This document shows, piece after piece, positions 9,305 through 17,963 of a DNA stretch of 64,000 nt. The notes beneath the pieces were generated by a model that saw nothing but the letters and a program-made list of their open reading frames with translations, had not been told where the DNA came from and did no database searches. The position numbers and the translations under genes were made by a program. The first letter of the stretch is position 1, and every line of letters starts with the position of its first letter. This stretch comes from RCIO01 sp040880025 (GTDB lineage Bacteria; Pseudomonadota; Alphaproteobacteria; Rhizobiales; Rhizobiaceae). The stretch lies in NCBI GenBank assembly GCA_040880025.1, contig JBBDJD010000022.1:62001-126000 (forward strand), in the 5' to 3' direction.

Positions 9305-10861
9305 CTATTCCGCCGCTTCGCGCATCGGGTGAGGGCGGAAATCATCCGGGAAATGCTTCAGCGCGCTCATTACGGGGTAGGGCGTGAACCCACCCAGCGC
9401 GCACAGCGAACCAAACTTCATCGTGTTGCAGAGGTCTGTGACCAGCGCCACCTGCTTTTCCGGCTCGATGTTCGCTGCGATCTTATCTAGCGTCTCGACG
9501 CCTCGCGTCGAGCCGATGCGGCAGGGCGTACACTTGCCGCAGCTCTCGATGGCGCAGAACTCCATCGCGAAGCGCGCCTGTTTCAGCATGTCGACGCTGT
9601 CGTCGAAGACGACGATGCCGGCATGGCCGATGAGCCCTTCCTTCTCCGCGAAGGCTTCGTAGTCGAACGGCGTGTCGAAGAACTCGCGCGGGAAATATGC
9701 GCCGAGCGGCCCGCCGACCTGGACGGCGCGCACGGGACGGCCCGTTGCGGTGCCGCCGCCGATATCGTCGACCAGCTCGCCGAGGCTCACGCCGAAGGCG
9801 GCCTCGAACAGCCCGCCATGCTTGATGTTGCCCGTGAGCTGGATCGGGATCGTGCCGCGCGAGCGGCCCATGCCGAAATCGCGGTAGAACGCCGCGCCGC
9901 GGTCCATGATGATCGGCACCGAGGCGAGCGAAATCACATTGTTGATGACCGTCGGCTTGCCGAACAGGCCCTTGTGCGCCGGCAGCGGCGGCTTGGCGCG
10001 CACCTGGCCCCGCTTGCCTTCCAGGCTGTCGAGCAGCGCTGTCTCCTCGCCGCAGACATAGGCGCCCGCGCCGACCCGCACTTCCATGCCGAAGGCGTGG
10101 TTGGAGCCGAGAATGCTCGAACCCAATATGCCGGCCTTGCGCGCCTCCGCGATGGCCTCGTTCAGCGCCCTGCCCGCATGCGGATATTCAGACCTGAGAT
10201 AGATGTATCCCTTGTTGGCTCCGGTCGCGATGCCGGCGATCACCATGCCTTCGATCAGCACGAAGGGGTCGCCCTCCATGATCATCCGGTCGGAGAAGGT
10301 GCCGCTGTCGCCTTCGTCGGCGTTGCAGACGATGTATTTCTGCTCACCCGGCGTATCGAGCACGGTCTTCCATTTGATGCCGGTCGGGAAACCGGCGCCG
10401 CCGCGCCCGCGCAGACCGGAATCGGTGACCTGCTGCACGATCTCCTGCGGCGACAGTTTGAGCGCATTCTTCAGGCCCTTCAGCCCGTCACGAGCCTTGT
10501 AGTCCGCGAGTGACACCGGATCGGTGATGCCGCATCGCGCGAAGGTCAGCCGCGTCTGTTTGGCCAGAAACGGAATCTTCTCGGGCTTGCCGAGCCACAA
10601 CCGGTGCTGGTCCCCTGTCAGGAAACCCGCATCGAACAGGGACCTGACGTCGGTTGGCTTGACCGGCCCGTAGGCGACACGGCCCTTTTCGGTCATCACC
10701 TCGACCATCGGCTCCAGCCAGTAGAGCCCGCGCGAGCCATTGCGGACGATACGAGCCGTCTTGCCGCGCGCCTTGAGTTCATTCTCGATCGCGCGAGCGA
10801 CCTTGTCGGCGCCAAGCGCCAGCGCGCCTGAATCGCGCGGGATATAGATGGTGACGCTCAT
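9305..10861 (-). CDS. fdsB: NAD-dependent formate dehydrogenase beta subunit (NuoF-like, FMN/NADH)
   Basis: 518 residues from an ATG that overlaps the fdsG stop (ATGA), which is better than starts further upstream inside fdsG. An N-terminal thioredoxin-like segment is followed by the NuoF 51-kDa domain with FMN/NADH motifs (GRGGAGFPTG, CNADEGDSGTFSDR, GAGAYVCGEETALL) and the C-terminal 4Fe-4S site SCGKCTPCRIG. It carries the NAD+ reducing site of the soluble formate dehydrogenase. Its stop lies 12 bp before fdsA. Confidence 0.97.
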   Translation of the reverse strand: MSVTIYIPRDSGALALGADKVARAIENELKARGKTARIVRNGSRGLYWLEPMVEVMTEKGRVAYGPVKPTDVRSLFDAGFLTGDQHRLWLGKPEKIPFLAKQTRLTFARCGITDPVSLADYKARDGLKGLKNALKLSPQEIVQQVTDSGLRGRGGAGFPTGIKWKTVLDTPGEQKYIVCNADEGDSGTFSDRMIMEGDPFVLIEGMVIAGIATGANKGYIYLRSEYPHAGRALNEAIAEARKAGILGSSILGSNHAFGMEVRVGAGAYVCGEETALLDSLEGKRGQVRAKPPLPAHKGLFGKPTVINNVISLASVPIIMDRGAAFYRDFGMGRSRGTIPIQLTGNIKHGGLFEAAFGVSLGELVDDIGGGTATGRPVRAVQVGGPLGAYFPREFFDTPFDYEAFAEKEGLIGHAGIVVFDDSVDMLKQARFAMEFCAIESCGKCTPCRIGSTRGVETLDKIAANIEPEKQVALVTDLCNTMKFGSLCALGGFTPYPVMSALKHFPDDFRPHPMREAAE

Positions 10862-11337
10862 GCCCGGACCTCCGCCGCGATCTCTTCGATCATGGCGTCG
10901 TCGAGACGGCCGATCACTTCGCCGTCGAGCATCGCCGACGGCGCGCAGGCGCAAAGCCCGAGGCAGTAGACAGGCACCAGCGTCACTGAGCCGTCCTCCG
11001 CCGTTTCGTGGAATTTCACGCCCAGCAGTTCCTGCAGCCGCTCGGCGACGGCGTCGCCGCCCATCGACTGGCAGGCCTCGGCCCGGCAGAGCTTCAGCAC
11101 ATGCCGCCCGGCCGGTTCGTTGCGGTAGTCGTGGTAGAAGCTGACAACGCCGTGGACCTCGGCGCGCGAAATATTCAGCGCACCGGCGATGACCGGAAGC
11201 GCTTCGGCCGGGACGTAACCGAACTCGTCCTGGATGCCGTGAAGGATCGGCAGAAGCGGGCCCTCGAGAGATTTCATCTCATCGATGATGGCGGCCGTCT
11301 TCTTCGTGACCTCGGTACTGTGCGGCTGCATCGTCAT
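10858..11337 (-). CDS. fdsG: NAD-dependent formate dehydrogenase gamma subunit (NuoE-like)
   Basis: 159 residues, thioredoxin-like 2Fe-2S protein of the NuoE family. The cluster cysteines are in CRAEACQSMG and CLGLCACAPSAM. It is the first structural gene of the fds operon, with GGGAGGG about 9 bp before the ATG. A 25-bp dyad lies 88-112 bp upstream of its start and is the likely control site. Confidence 0.96.
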   Translation of the reverse strand: MTMQPHSTEVTKKTAAIIDEMKSLEGPLLPILHGIQDEFGYVPAEALPVIAGALNISRAEVHGVVSFYHDYRNEPAGRHVLKLCRAEACQSMGGDAVAERLQELLGVKFHETAEDGSVTLVPVYCLGLCACAPSAMLDGEVIGRLDDAMIEEIAAEVRA

Positions 11338-11424
11338 GCAGCGCCCTCCCTATATTTGGCCAGCATTCAGCTAAGCCGTTTAGAAACCAGAACAAACCGG
11401 AAATTTCAATAAAGCTGATCCGTG

Positions 11425-11449
11425 GTTTGATAGAGAATTTCTATCAAAC
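11425..11449. promoter_or_regulatory. Inverted repeat, likely LysR-type operator of the fds operon
   Basis: Two 10-bp arms, GTTTGATAGA and TCTATCAAAC, are perfect complements around a 5-bp centre. The core 11431-11443 fits the LysR T-N11-A rule. It lies in the 135-bp gap between the lysR stop and the fdsG start, where an FdsR-type activator would bind. Binding is inferred from position and symmetry. Confidence 0.7.
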
Positions 11450-11472
11450 GCTTTCGCCAGGGAAGCAATAGG

Positions 11473-12372
11473 TCAGGTTTGCCGGTCGAGTTTGTCCGCC
11501 AGCGCCGTGGCTTCGTTCAAAAACGCCGCCACCAGCGGCGTGTGCGGTTCGCGCCGCGCGGCGATCAGCCCGACGATGTGACTGGCGTCGGGCTCCACGA
11601 TGGGAATTGCCCGTATCGGCTCGGTGAAACCGAAAGTCTCGGCCAGGTTGAGCGGCATGATCGAGGACCATTTGCCGGTGCGGATATGCGAGAAGAGCAC
11701 GATCATCGAGTTCGACTCCAGCGTCGGCCGCGCCGTCACGCCGGCTTCCGCCAGATGATGGTCGATGATGCGCCGGTTCTGCATATCGGGCGTGAGCAGG
11801 CACAGCGGCAGTTCCGCCACTTCGGCCCAGTTTACCTGTTCGCGGTCCGAAAGCGGGTTCCCGGCCGCGGTGATCAACTGGTAGCGCTCCGAATAGAGCG
11901 GCACTGAAACGACCCGGCCCAGCGGCTCGTTGTCGAGATAGCTGAGGCCGATATCGATGTCGAAATTGCCGAGCAGGGTCAGAACTTCGACCGAATTGCG
12001 CGAAAGCACCGAGAAGCTGACGCCGGGATGCCGCTCGCGGAACGGCGTGGTCAGTGCGGCCACCATCGCCAGCGCGGTAGGAATGGCCGCGATCCTCAGC
12101 CGGCCCGACAGGCCGTGCCGCGCGGCGCGCATTTCCTCGCGCATGGTGCGCGCATCGCCGGTGATCCGCCGCGCCCAGGTGAGCACCTGCTCGCCTTCCG
12201 GCGTCAGCCCCTGAAAGCGCGAGCCGCGCTTGACCAGCAGCACCCCGAGTTGCTCTTCCAACTGCTTGATAGCCGCCGAGAGCGTCGGCTGCGTAATGCC
12301 CAGCTCTTCCGCCGCGCGGCCGAAATGTTCCGCCCGCGCCAGCGCGATGAAGAATTCAAGCTTGTCGATCAT
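11473..12372 (-). CDS. LysR-family transcriptional regulator (probable fds operon regulator)
   Basis: 299 residues with the LysR winged helix-turn-helix in the first 60 residues (RAAEELGITQPTLSAAIKQL) and a periplasmic-binding-like effector domain from about 90. It is directly upstream of and in the same direction as fdsGBA-fdhD-fdsD, as FdsR regulators are in other bacteria. Formate or a related anion as effector is an inference from context. It could also read through into fdsG, though the dyad in between suggests a separate promoter. Confidence 0.9.
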   Translation of the reverse strand: MIDKLEFFIALARAEHFGRAAEELGITQPTLSAAIKQLEEQLGVLLVKRGSRFQGLTPEGEQVLTWARRITGDARTMREEMRAARHGLSGRLRIAAIPTALAMVAALTTPFRERHPGVSFSVLSRNSVEVLTLLGNFDIDIGLSYLDNEPLGRVVSVPLYSERYQLITAAGNPLSDREQVNWAEVAELPLCLLTPDMQNRRIIDHHLAEAGVTARPTLESNSMIVLFSHIRTGKWSSIMPLNLAETFGFTEPIRAIPIVEPDASHIVGLIAARREPHTPLVAAFLNEATALADKLDRQT

Positions 12373-12420
12373 GGCGCGAACCTAGCGCGCGGCATCATCT
12401 TGCGCCAATTGAAACGAGGC

Positions 12421-12906
12421 TCACCCCCGCGCCGCCGCCTCCAGCGCTGCCACGTCGAGCTTGACCATCTTCATCATCGCCTGCGTGACGCGTTTGGCCG
12501 CCTCGCGGTCCGGCCCGTTGGTCAGCCGGTGCAGCGCTTCGGGCACGATCTGCCAGGCAAAGCCGTATTTGTCCTTCACCCAGCCGCACTGGACCTCCTT
12601 GCCGCCGTCCGCGGCGAGCTTGTTCCAGTATTCGTCGACCTCGGCCTGGTCGGCGCACAGAATCTGGAACGATACGGCGTCGTTGGGAATGCCTCCCGGA
12701 TGCTTGCCGCCGTTCAGGAGATAGAACTGCTGGCCCTCGATCGTGACTTCGGCGGTCAGGACCTGGCCTTCGGTCGTATAGGGCTCGGCGCCGGCAGGCG
12801 CCTTGACCACCTCGCCGAGCTTCGTATTGCGAAACACTGACGCATAGAATTTCGCTGCTTCCTCGGCCTCTGTTTCGAACCAGAGCCATGTGCTGATCTT
12901 GTTCAT
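12421..12906 (-). CDS. VOC-superfamily protein, PhnB-like
   Basis: 161 residues, PhnB/3-demethylubiquinone-like branch of the vicinal oxygen chelate fold (WLWFETEAEEAAKFYASVF at the N-terminus, DKYGFAWQIVPEAL near the end). Such proteins are mostly uncharacterised. GGAG lies about 7 bp before the ATG. It follows the efflux operon in the same direction, 73 bp after the permease-side gap, and may be an independent gene. No function is assigned. Confidence 0.85.
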   Translation of the reverse strand: MNKISTWLWFETEAEEAAKFYASVFRNTKLGEVVKAPAGAEPYTTEGQVLTAEVTIEGQQFYLLNGGKHPGGIPNDAVSFQILCADQAEVDEYWNKLAADGGKEVQCGWVKDKYGFAWQIVPEALHRLTNGPDREAAKRVTQAMMKMVKLDVAALEAAARG

Positions 12907-12979
12907 GACGGGTCTCCTTCCGTTGCAGGGTGTTCCGAGGACGCAGCAGCGGTACCGTTTCCGACATTGGCCAAGAAAA

Positions 12980-14110
12980 TTAGTCCAGGGTACGGCGGAA
13001 CCTCAGCAATGCGACCGCCGCATAGGCGAAGATGAAGACGACCAGCATCGACATCTCCCATGCAACCGCGGGGAACTCGGCGCCCTTCAGCATGATTGCG
13101 CGGATCACGCGCAGGAAGTGGGTGATCGGGAACATCTCGCCGATCCACTGCGCCCACAGCGGCATGCCGCGGAACGGGAACATGAAGCCCGAAAGCAGGA
13201 TCGAGGGGAGGAAAAAGAAGACGGTGAGCTGCAGCGCCTGCATCTGGGTGCGCGCGAAGGTTGAGATCGTGTAGCCCAAAAGCACCAGCCCCAGCACGAA
13301 AAGAAGCACCGCGCTGAGAAGCAGGGTCAGCGAACCGATGAACGGAACCCCGAACATCAGCTTGGCGGCGACCAGCACCACCACCACCTGCACCGCGCCG
13401 ACCACCAGATAGGGCAGCACCTTGCCGAGCATGATCTCGACCGGGCTTGCCGGCATGGCGAGCAGGTTCTCCATCGTGCCGCGCTCGGTCTCGCGCGTCA
13501 GTGCGATCGAGGTCATCATCACCATCGTCATTGTCAGGATGACGCCGAGCAGGCCCGGCACGATATTGTATTGAGAGTTGCCTTCGGGATTGTAACGCCG
13601 GTGTACGACCACTTCGAGCTGACCGTTGCCGTCCGCGCTTCGCTGCAAACCGCGTTCCCTGTTGAGCGCGTTCTGCGCCACCGTGCTCAGCGTCGAGATC
13701 GCTCCGCTGGCGGCGGAGGGATCGGTGGCGTCGGCCTCGATGAGGATTTGCGGATTGTCGCCGCGTTCCACCCGCCGCGCGAAATCGGAGGGGATGGTGA
13801 CGACAAACACCACGTCGCCGCGCGAGATCAGGAATTCGCCCTCGGCTTCGCTGTTCACGATGTAGTCGAACCGGTAATAGCCGGTCGTTTCCAGCGCCGA
13901 CACCATGGTGCGCGAATACTGGTCCTGGCTGAGAACGACGAGCGCCGCCGGAAGCTGCGTCGGATCATTGTTGATGGCGAAGCCAAACAGCACCAGCTGC
14001 ACCAGCGGCACGCCCAGCATCATGCCGAAGGTGATGCGGTCGCGTCGCATCTGGATGAATTCCTTGTTCAGCAGCGCGGCAAGGCGTGTGAAGGAGAAGA
14101 ACCGGTTCAT
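12980..14110 (-). CDS. ABC-2 type efflux permease (YbhS/YbhR family)
   Basis: 376 residues. The start at 14110 is chosen because it overlaps the ATPase stop (ATGA); an in-frame extension upstream is shadow coding. One N-terminal membrane helix (about residues 25-43) precedes a large extracytoplasmic domain with QYSRTMVSALE and DATDPSAASGA, then five or so C-terminal helices, the layout of ABC2_membrane_3 permeases. With the ATPase, the HlyD-like lipoprotein and the CecR-like repressor it forms a pump resembling E. coli ybhGFSR. Only one permease gene is present, so the transporter would be a homodimer. Confidence 0.92.
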   Translation of the reverse strand: MNRFFSFTRLAALLNKEFIQMRRDRITFGMMLGVPLVQLVLFGFAINNDPTQLPAALVVLSQDQYSRTMVSALETTGYYRFDYIVNSEAEGEFLISRGDVVFVVTIPSDFARRVERGDNPQILIEADATDPSAASGAISTLSTVAQNALNRERGLQRSADGNGQLEVVVHRRYNPEGNSQYNIVPGLLGVILTMTMVMMTSIALTRETERGTMENLLAMPASPVEIMLGKVLPYLVVGAVQVVVVLVAAKLMFGVPFIGSLTLLLSAVLLFVLGLVLLGYTISTFARTQMQALQLTVFFFLPSILLSGFMFPFRGMPLWAQWIGEMFPITHFLRVIRAIMLKGAEFPAVAWEMSMLVVFIFAYAAVALLRFRRTLD

Positions 14111-15024
14111 TGCATGTTGTCCCGGGACGCGCCCATGAACTGGATGAACACGTCCTCCAGGCTGGTCTCGCCGCGCTCGACCGTCACGCCCTCGCGCTTG
14201 CGGAACGGCGCAAGCGCCTTGTCCAGCGCCTTTGCGTCCGAACCCACAACATGCAGCGTGGTGCCGAATGGAGCGACCTGGTCGACGCCGTGCGTCGAGG
14301 CAAGCGCCCGCGCCACTTCGCCCAGCCGCGCGCCACGCAATATGAAAGTGGTGAGACCGGCATCGCGCACGACCTCCTCGACCGTACCGGTTGCGACCAT
14401 TCTGCCATATGCGATGTAGCTGATGCGATGACAGCGCTCGGCCTCGTCCATGTAGTGGGTGGAGACGAGCACCGTCAGCCCGCCGGCGGCGAGACGGTGG
14501 ATCTCGTCCCAGAACTCGCGCCGCGCCTTGGGGTCGACGCCTGCCGTCGGCTCGTCGAGCAAAAGCAGCTTCGGCTCGTGCATGATGCATGCCGCCAGCG
14601 CCAGCCGCTGCTTCCAGCCGCCCGACAACGTGCCCGAAAGCTGGTTGCGCCGCGACGTCAGGCCCAGATCTTCGAGCGTGCGGGCGACATAGTCCTTGCG
14701 CGGTTTGAGCTGATAGAGCCGGGCGACGAAATCCAGGTTTTCCGCGATCGTCAGGTCTTCATAAAACGAGAAGCGCTGGGTCATGTAGCCGACCTCGCGT
14801 TTGATCTTCAGGCTCTCCGTCTTGAGATTGTAGCCGAGCACCGTCCCGCCGCCTTCGTCTGCGGTCAGCAACCCGCACATCATGCGGATCGTCGTTGTCT
14901 TACCCGATCCGTTGGGGCCGAGAAAACCCACGATCTCGCCGGCGGCGACGGTCATCGACACGTGATCGACCACGGTCCTGTCGCCGAAGCGCTTGACCAG
15001 ATCGTGGACCTCGATCGCGTTCAT
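14107..15024 (-). CDS. ABC transporter ATP-binding protein (YbhF-like, single ATPase domain)
   Basis: 305 residues with Walker A GPNGSGKTTT, signature LSGGWKQRLALAA, Walker B KLLLLDEPTAGVD and the H-loop STHYMDEAERC. The start at 15024 overlaps the hlyD stop (ATGA) and is preferred over in-frame codons inside that gene. E. coli YbhF has two fused ATPase domains while this protein has one, so it probably works as a dimer. It powers drug export through the downstream permease. Confidence 0.95.
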   Translation of the reverse strand: MNAIEVHDLVKRFGDRTVVDHVSMTVAAGEIVGFLGPNGSGKTTTIRMMCGLLTADEGGGTVLGYNLKTESLKIKREVGYMTQRFSFYEDLTIAENLDFVARLYQLKPRKDYVARTLEDLGLTSRRNQLSGTLSGGWKQRLALAACIMHEPKLLLLDEPTAGVDPKARREFWDEIHRLAAGGLTVLVSTHYMDEAERCHRISYIAYGRMVATGTVEEVVRDAGLTTFILRGARLGEVARALASTHGVDQVAPFGTTLHVVGSDAKALDKALAPFRKREGVTVERGETSLEDVFIQFMGASRDNMQ

Positions 15025-15974
15025 GGCTGCTGGTCCGCCAGCCTGACGTCGACGATCTGGCCCGGCTTGAGCGGGGCGGCCTCGCCTTCCGGCCGCGCCT
15101 CGATCAGGTGCGATAGCTTCTGCCGCGTTTCCAGCGAATAGATCACCGGCGGCGTGAATTCGGGTTCCGGGGAGGCGTAGCTCACCAGTGCTGTCAGATT
15201 GTCCGGGCAACCGTCGCAGGAGACCGCAAGCCGGTCGCCGATCCGGATCGTGGAAAACTTCTCTTCCGGCACATAGAGTTTCAGCTTCACGGCGCCGTCC
15301 GGCAGCATGGAAATCACCGGCGCGGACGGACCCGACAGATCGCCCGGATTGCGGATTACGTCACTGATCCGCCCGGGTTCCGGCGCGGTGATAGTGCGTT
15401 TCGACAGCCGCCAGCGGGCCTGTTCCAGCGCCGCCCGTGTTTGCTCGACCTGATGCTCGGCGCCGGAGATTGCTTCGTCGCGCGCCGGCAGACGCGCCAC
15501 CTTGAGATCAGCCTCGGCGCGCCCGACGGCGGCTTCCGCCATCGTCACCCGTGTCGCGGCCTTGTCGAGATCGGCCTGTGTGGCGATACCGCGGCTGAAC
15601 AGATCCTGTGTGCGGTCGAAGACCCGCCGTGCCTCTTCGGCTTCCGCCTGCGCGGAACGCAACGCCGCTTCCAGCACGGCAATCTCCTGCGGACGTTTTC
15701 CCTGTTGAAGATCGGCAAGCTGCGCATTTGCCTGCGCCAGCGCGGCATCGGCCTGCACAACGGCGATCTCGGCATCGGTGTTTTCGAGCAAGACCAGCGG
15801 CTGCCCGGCTTCAACCATGTCACCGCGCCGCACTTTGACGATGCGGACCTGTGCGTTCTCGATTGGTGCGAGGCGGACGAATTCGCCTTCCACGTAGCCG
15901 ACCGCCAGCGGCGCGGGTTCGTCGCAGGCGGCGAACAGGGATGCAGCGAGCGGAAGCGCGCAGAGAAAACTCAT
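15021..15974 (-). CDS. HlyD-family periplasmic adaptor, lipoprotein (YbhG-like)
   Basis: 317 residues. The N-terminus has a hydrophobic stretch ending in a lipobox-like LFAAC, so it is probably a lipid-anchored adaptor. A biotinyl-lipoyl half, a long alpha-helical hairpin (about residues 70-190, rich in Ala, Glu and Gln) and a second lipoyl half plus beta-barrel follow. It links the inner-membrane ABC pump to an outer-membrane channel, which is not encoded here. Its start overlaps the repressor stop, so the four genes are translationally coupled. Confidence 0.92.
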   Translation of the reverse strand: MSFLCALPLAASLFAACDEPAPLAVGYVEGEFVRLAPIENAQVRIVKVRRGDMVEAGQPLVLLENTDAEIAVVQADAALAQANAQLADLQQGKRPQEIAVLEAALRSAQAEAEEARRVFDRTQDLFSRGIATQADLDKAATRVTMAEAAVGRAEADLKVARLPARDEAISGAEHQVEQTRAALEQARWRLSKRTITAPEPGRISDVIRNPGDLSGPSAPVISMLPDGAVKLKLYVPEEKFSTIRIGDRLAVSCDGCPDNLTALVSYASPEPEFTPPVIYSLETRQKLSHLIEARPEGEAAPLKPGQIVDVRLADQQP

Positions 15975-16648
15975 GTTGCCGCCTCGCGCCTCGCGCGGAT
16001 CACCATGCGCAGATTGTCCGACGCCACGGCGGCCAGTTTGGCTGCCTCATCCTGGCCGATCGACTGCCACCCCATACGCCTGATCACGGCTTCGCGGCCG
16101 ATCCGCAGATAGACGACCTGGCCGATCATGGTGAAAACCGCGATGCGGGTTTCCTCGCTCTCGGCCGGTTCGCCGGTCGCCTGTCCCCAGAGTTGGCAAA
16201 GGCGCTTGTGGATTGGTTCGAACGCGGCGCCGTACAGGATGTCGAGCACCGGACCCGGATGCGATATTTCACGCAGGACGAACTGCACCAATTGCGGCGC
16301 GACACGTCCCGCAACCAGAAAATGGACCACCGTTTCGACGGTATGAACCAGCCGGTCCTCGGCGTCCTGCGCGCTTGCGGGTGCTGCTTCGTTCAACCCG
16401 ACTGCCTTTCCGGCGATCGACCGCAATGTGTCAACGACGAACCGCGCACACGCCTTCCGCAGACCTTCCTTGCCGCCGAAGTGATAGGCTATTGACCCGA
16501 TATTGGCCTTTGCGGCAGCGGCAATGCGGCGTGTCGATGTGCCTGTGAAGCCGTGTGAGCCGAACTCGTTCAACCCTGCCATCAGCAGAGCCTTGCGCGT
16601 GGCCTCGGCTCGGTTCGCGGATTGCGCGTCGTCGTCATCTTCAATCAT
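15971..16648 (-). CDS. TetR-family regulator, CecR/CerR type
   Basis: 225 residues from an ATG 10 bp downstream of the operator-like dyad; an upstream in-frame Met would include that dyad. TetR helix-turn-helix at about residues 17-62 (TSTRRIAAAAKANIGSIAYH) and a CerR C-terminal effector domain. E. coli CecR represses its own ybhGFSR efflux operon, and here the gene also leads the pump genes, so it is probably the local repressor. The effector is unknown; in E. coli it is chloramphenicol or cefoperazone. Confidence 0.9.
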   Translation of the reverse strand: MIEDDDDAQSANRAEATRKALLMAGLNEFGSHGFTGTSTRRIAAAAKANIGSIAYHFGGKEGLRKACARFVVDTLRSIAGKAVGLNEAAPASAQDAEDRLVHTVETVVHFLVAGRVAPQLVQFVLREISHPGPVLDILYGAAFEPIHKRLCQLWGQATGEPAESEETRIAVFTMIGQVVYLRIGREAVIRRMGWQSIGQDEAAKLAAVASDNLRMVIRARREAAT

Positions 16649-16657
16649 GTGAAGGTT

Positions 16658-16679
16658 TTTAATCGATCGATTGATTAAA
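16658..16679. promoter_or_regulatory. Palindrome upstream of the CecR-like gene, probable operator
   Basis: A 22-bp dyad made of arms TTTAATCGATC and GATTGATTAAA, 10 of 11 pairs matching, sits 10 bp upstream of the regulator ATG on the minus strand and 90 bp upstream of mrp on the plus strand. The position and AT-rich symmetric shape fit a TetR-type autoregulatory operator. Confidence 0.7.
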
Positions 16680-16768
16680 TTCAAGACCGAATTTGCTCCC
16701 TCGATTGCCCGCCTTGGACTTTGCCGCAAAAGCCATTATCTGGCGGGGAACGAGAGAACTGGATTGCA

Positions 16769-17926
16769 ATGACCGTCACCAAGGAAGCCGTCGTCGAAAA
16801 ATTGCGTTCGATCCGCGGTCCGGACCTCGAAGGGGACATCGTCTCGCTCGGTCTGGTCTCCGACATCTTCATCGCCGATTCCAAGGTCTTCTTCTCCATC
16901 ACCGTGCCTGCGGCGCGCGCGCAAGAGCTCGAACCGTTGCGTGCTGCTGCCGAAAAGGCGGTGAAGGCGATGCCGGGTGTCGAAGGCGCGATGGTCGCAT
17001 TGACCGCCGAGAAGAAGGGCGGCGGCATGGAATCCGCTCCTCCCGCCAGGCCGGCGCCACAGCCGGCGCGTCCGTCTCAGCCGGCACAGGCGGCTTCCGG
17101 CAATCGGCCCGGCAAGCGCGGCGTGCCCGGTGTGAAGTCGATCATCGCCGTCGCCTCCGGCAAGGGTGGGGTCGGCAAGTCCACGACAGCCGTGAATGTC
17201 GCGCTGGGGCTTGCCGCGCTTGGGCTCAGCGTCGGCATTCTCGATGCCGACATCTACGGCCCGTCGATGCCGCGCCTGATGGGATTGAGCGGCAAGCCGG
17301 AGACCGTGGACGGCAAGATACTGAAACCGATGGAACGGCACGGCATCAAGGTCATGTCGATCGGCTTTCTGGTCGAGGAAGAGACGCCGATGATCTGGCG
17401 CGGGCCGATGGTCATGTCCGCGTTGACGCAATTGCTGCGCGAGGTCGCGTGGGGCGAGCTCGACGTACTGGTGGTCGACATGCCGCCGGGCACCGGTGAC
17501 GCCCAGCTGACCATGGCCCAGCAGGTTCCGCTGGCCGGGGCCGTGATCGTCTCCACGCCGCAGGACCTGGCGCTCATCGATGCGCGCAGGGGCCTCAACA
17601 TGTTCAATCGTGTCGATGTGCCGGTGCTCGGCATTGTCGAGAACATGAGCTACTTCATCGCCCCGGACACCGGCGCCCGCTACGACATTTTCGGCAATGG
17701 CGGCGCCAGGCGCGAGGCCGAGCGGCTGGGTGTCCCCTTCCTCGGCGAAGTGCCGCTGACCATGAACATCCGCGAAACGTCGGACAGCGGCGAGCCGGTC
17801 GTGGTGTCCGATCCCGACGGCCCGCAGGCCAAAATCTACCGCGAGATCGCTTCACGCGTGTGGGAGCGGCTGAAGGAAGAGGCGTCGCTTGCCGAAGCGG
17901 CGACACCGGCCATCGTGTTTGAATAG
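16769..17926 (+). CDS. apbC: Mrp/ApbC iron-sulfur cluster carrier ATPase
   Basis: 385 residues. An N-terminal MIP18/DUF59 domain (residues 1-85) is joined by an Ala/Pro-rich linker (about 90-125) to a P-loop ATPase with the deviant Walker A GKGGVGKST. Mrp proteins carry and insert Fe-S clusters in the cytoplasm. The ATG start is chosen because family members start with a similar MTVTKEAV; a TTG 16 codons upstream is possible. The CxxC motif of many Mrp proteins is not obvious in the C-terminal part. The gene stands alone and is followed by an enoyl-CoA hydratase gene. Confidence 0.93.
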   Translation: MTVTKEAVVEKLRSIRGPDLEGDIVSLGLVSDIFIADSKVFFSITVPAARAQELEPLRAAAEKAVKAMPGVEGAMVALTAEKKGGGMESAPPARPAPQPARPSQPAQAASGNRPGKRGVPGVKSIIAVASGKGGVGKSTTAVNVALGLAALGLSVGILDADIYGPSMPRLMGLSGKPETVDGKILKPMERHGIKVMSIGFLVEEETPMIWRGPMVMSALTQLLREVAWGELDVLVVDMPPGTGDAQLTMAQQVPLAGAVIVSTPQDLALIDARRGLNMFNRVDVPVLGIVENMSYFIAPDTGARYDIFGNGGARREAERLGVPFLGEVPLTMNIRETSDSGEPVVVSDPDGPQAKIYREIASRVWERLKEEASLAEAATPAIVFE

Positions 17927-17963
17927 CGGCTCTTCCATGGAGCGTTTGCGGAGGGGAAATTCA

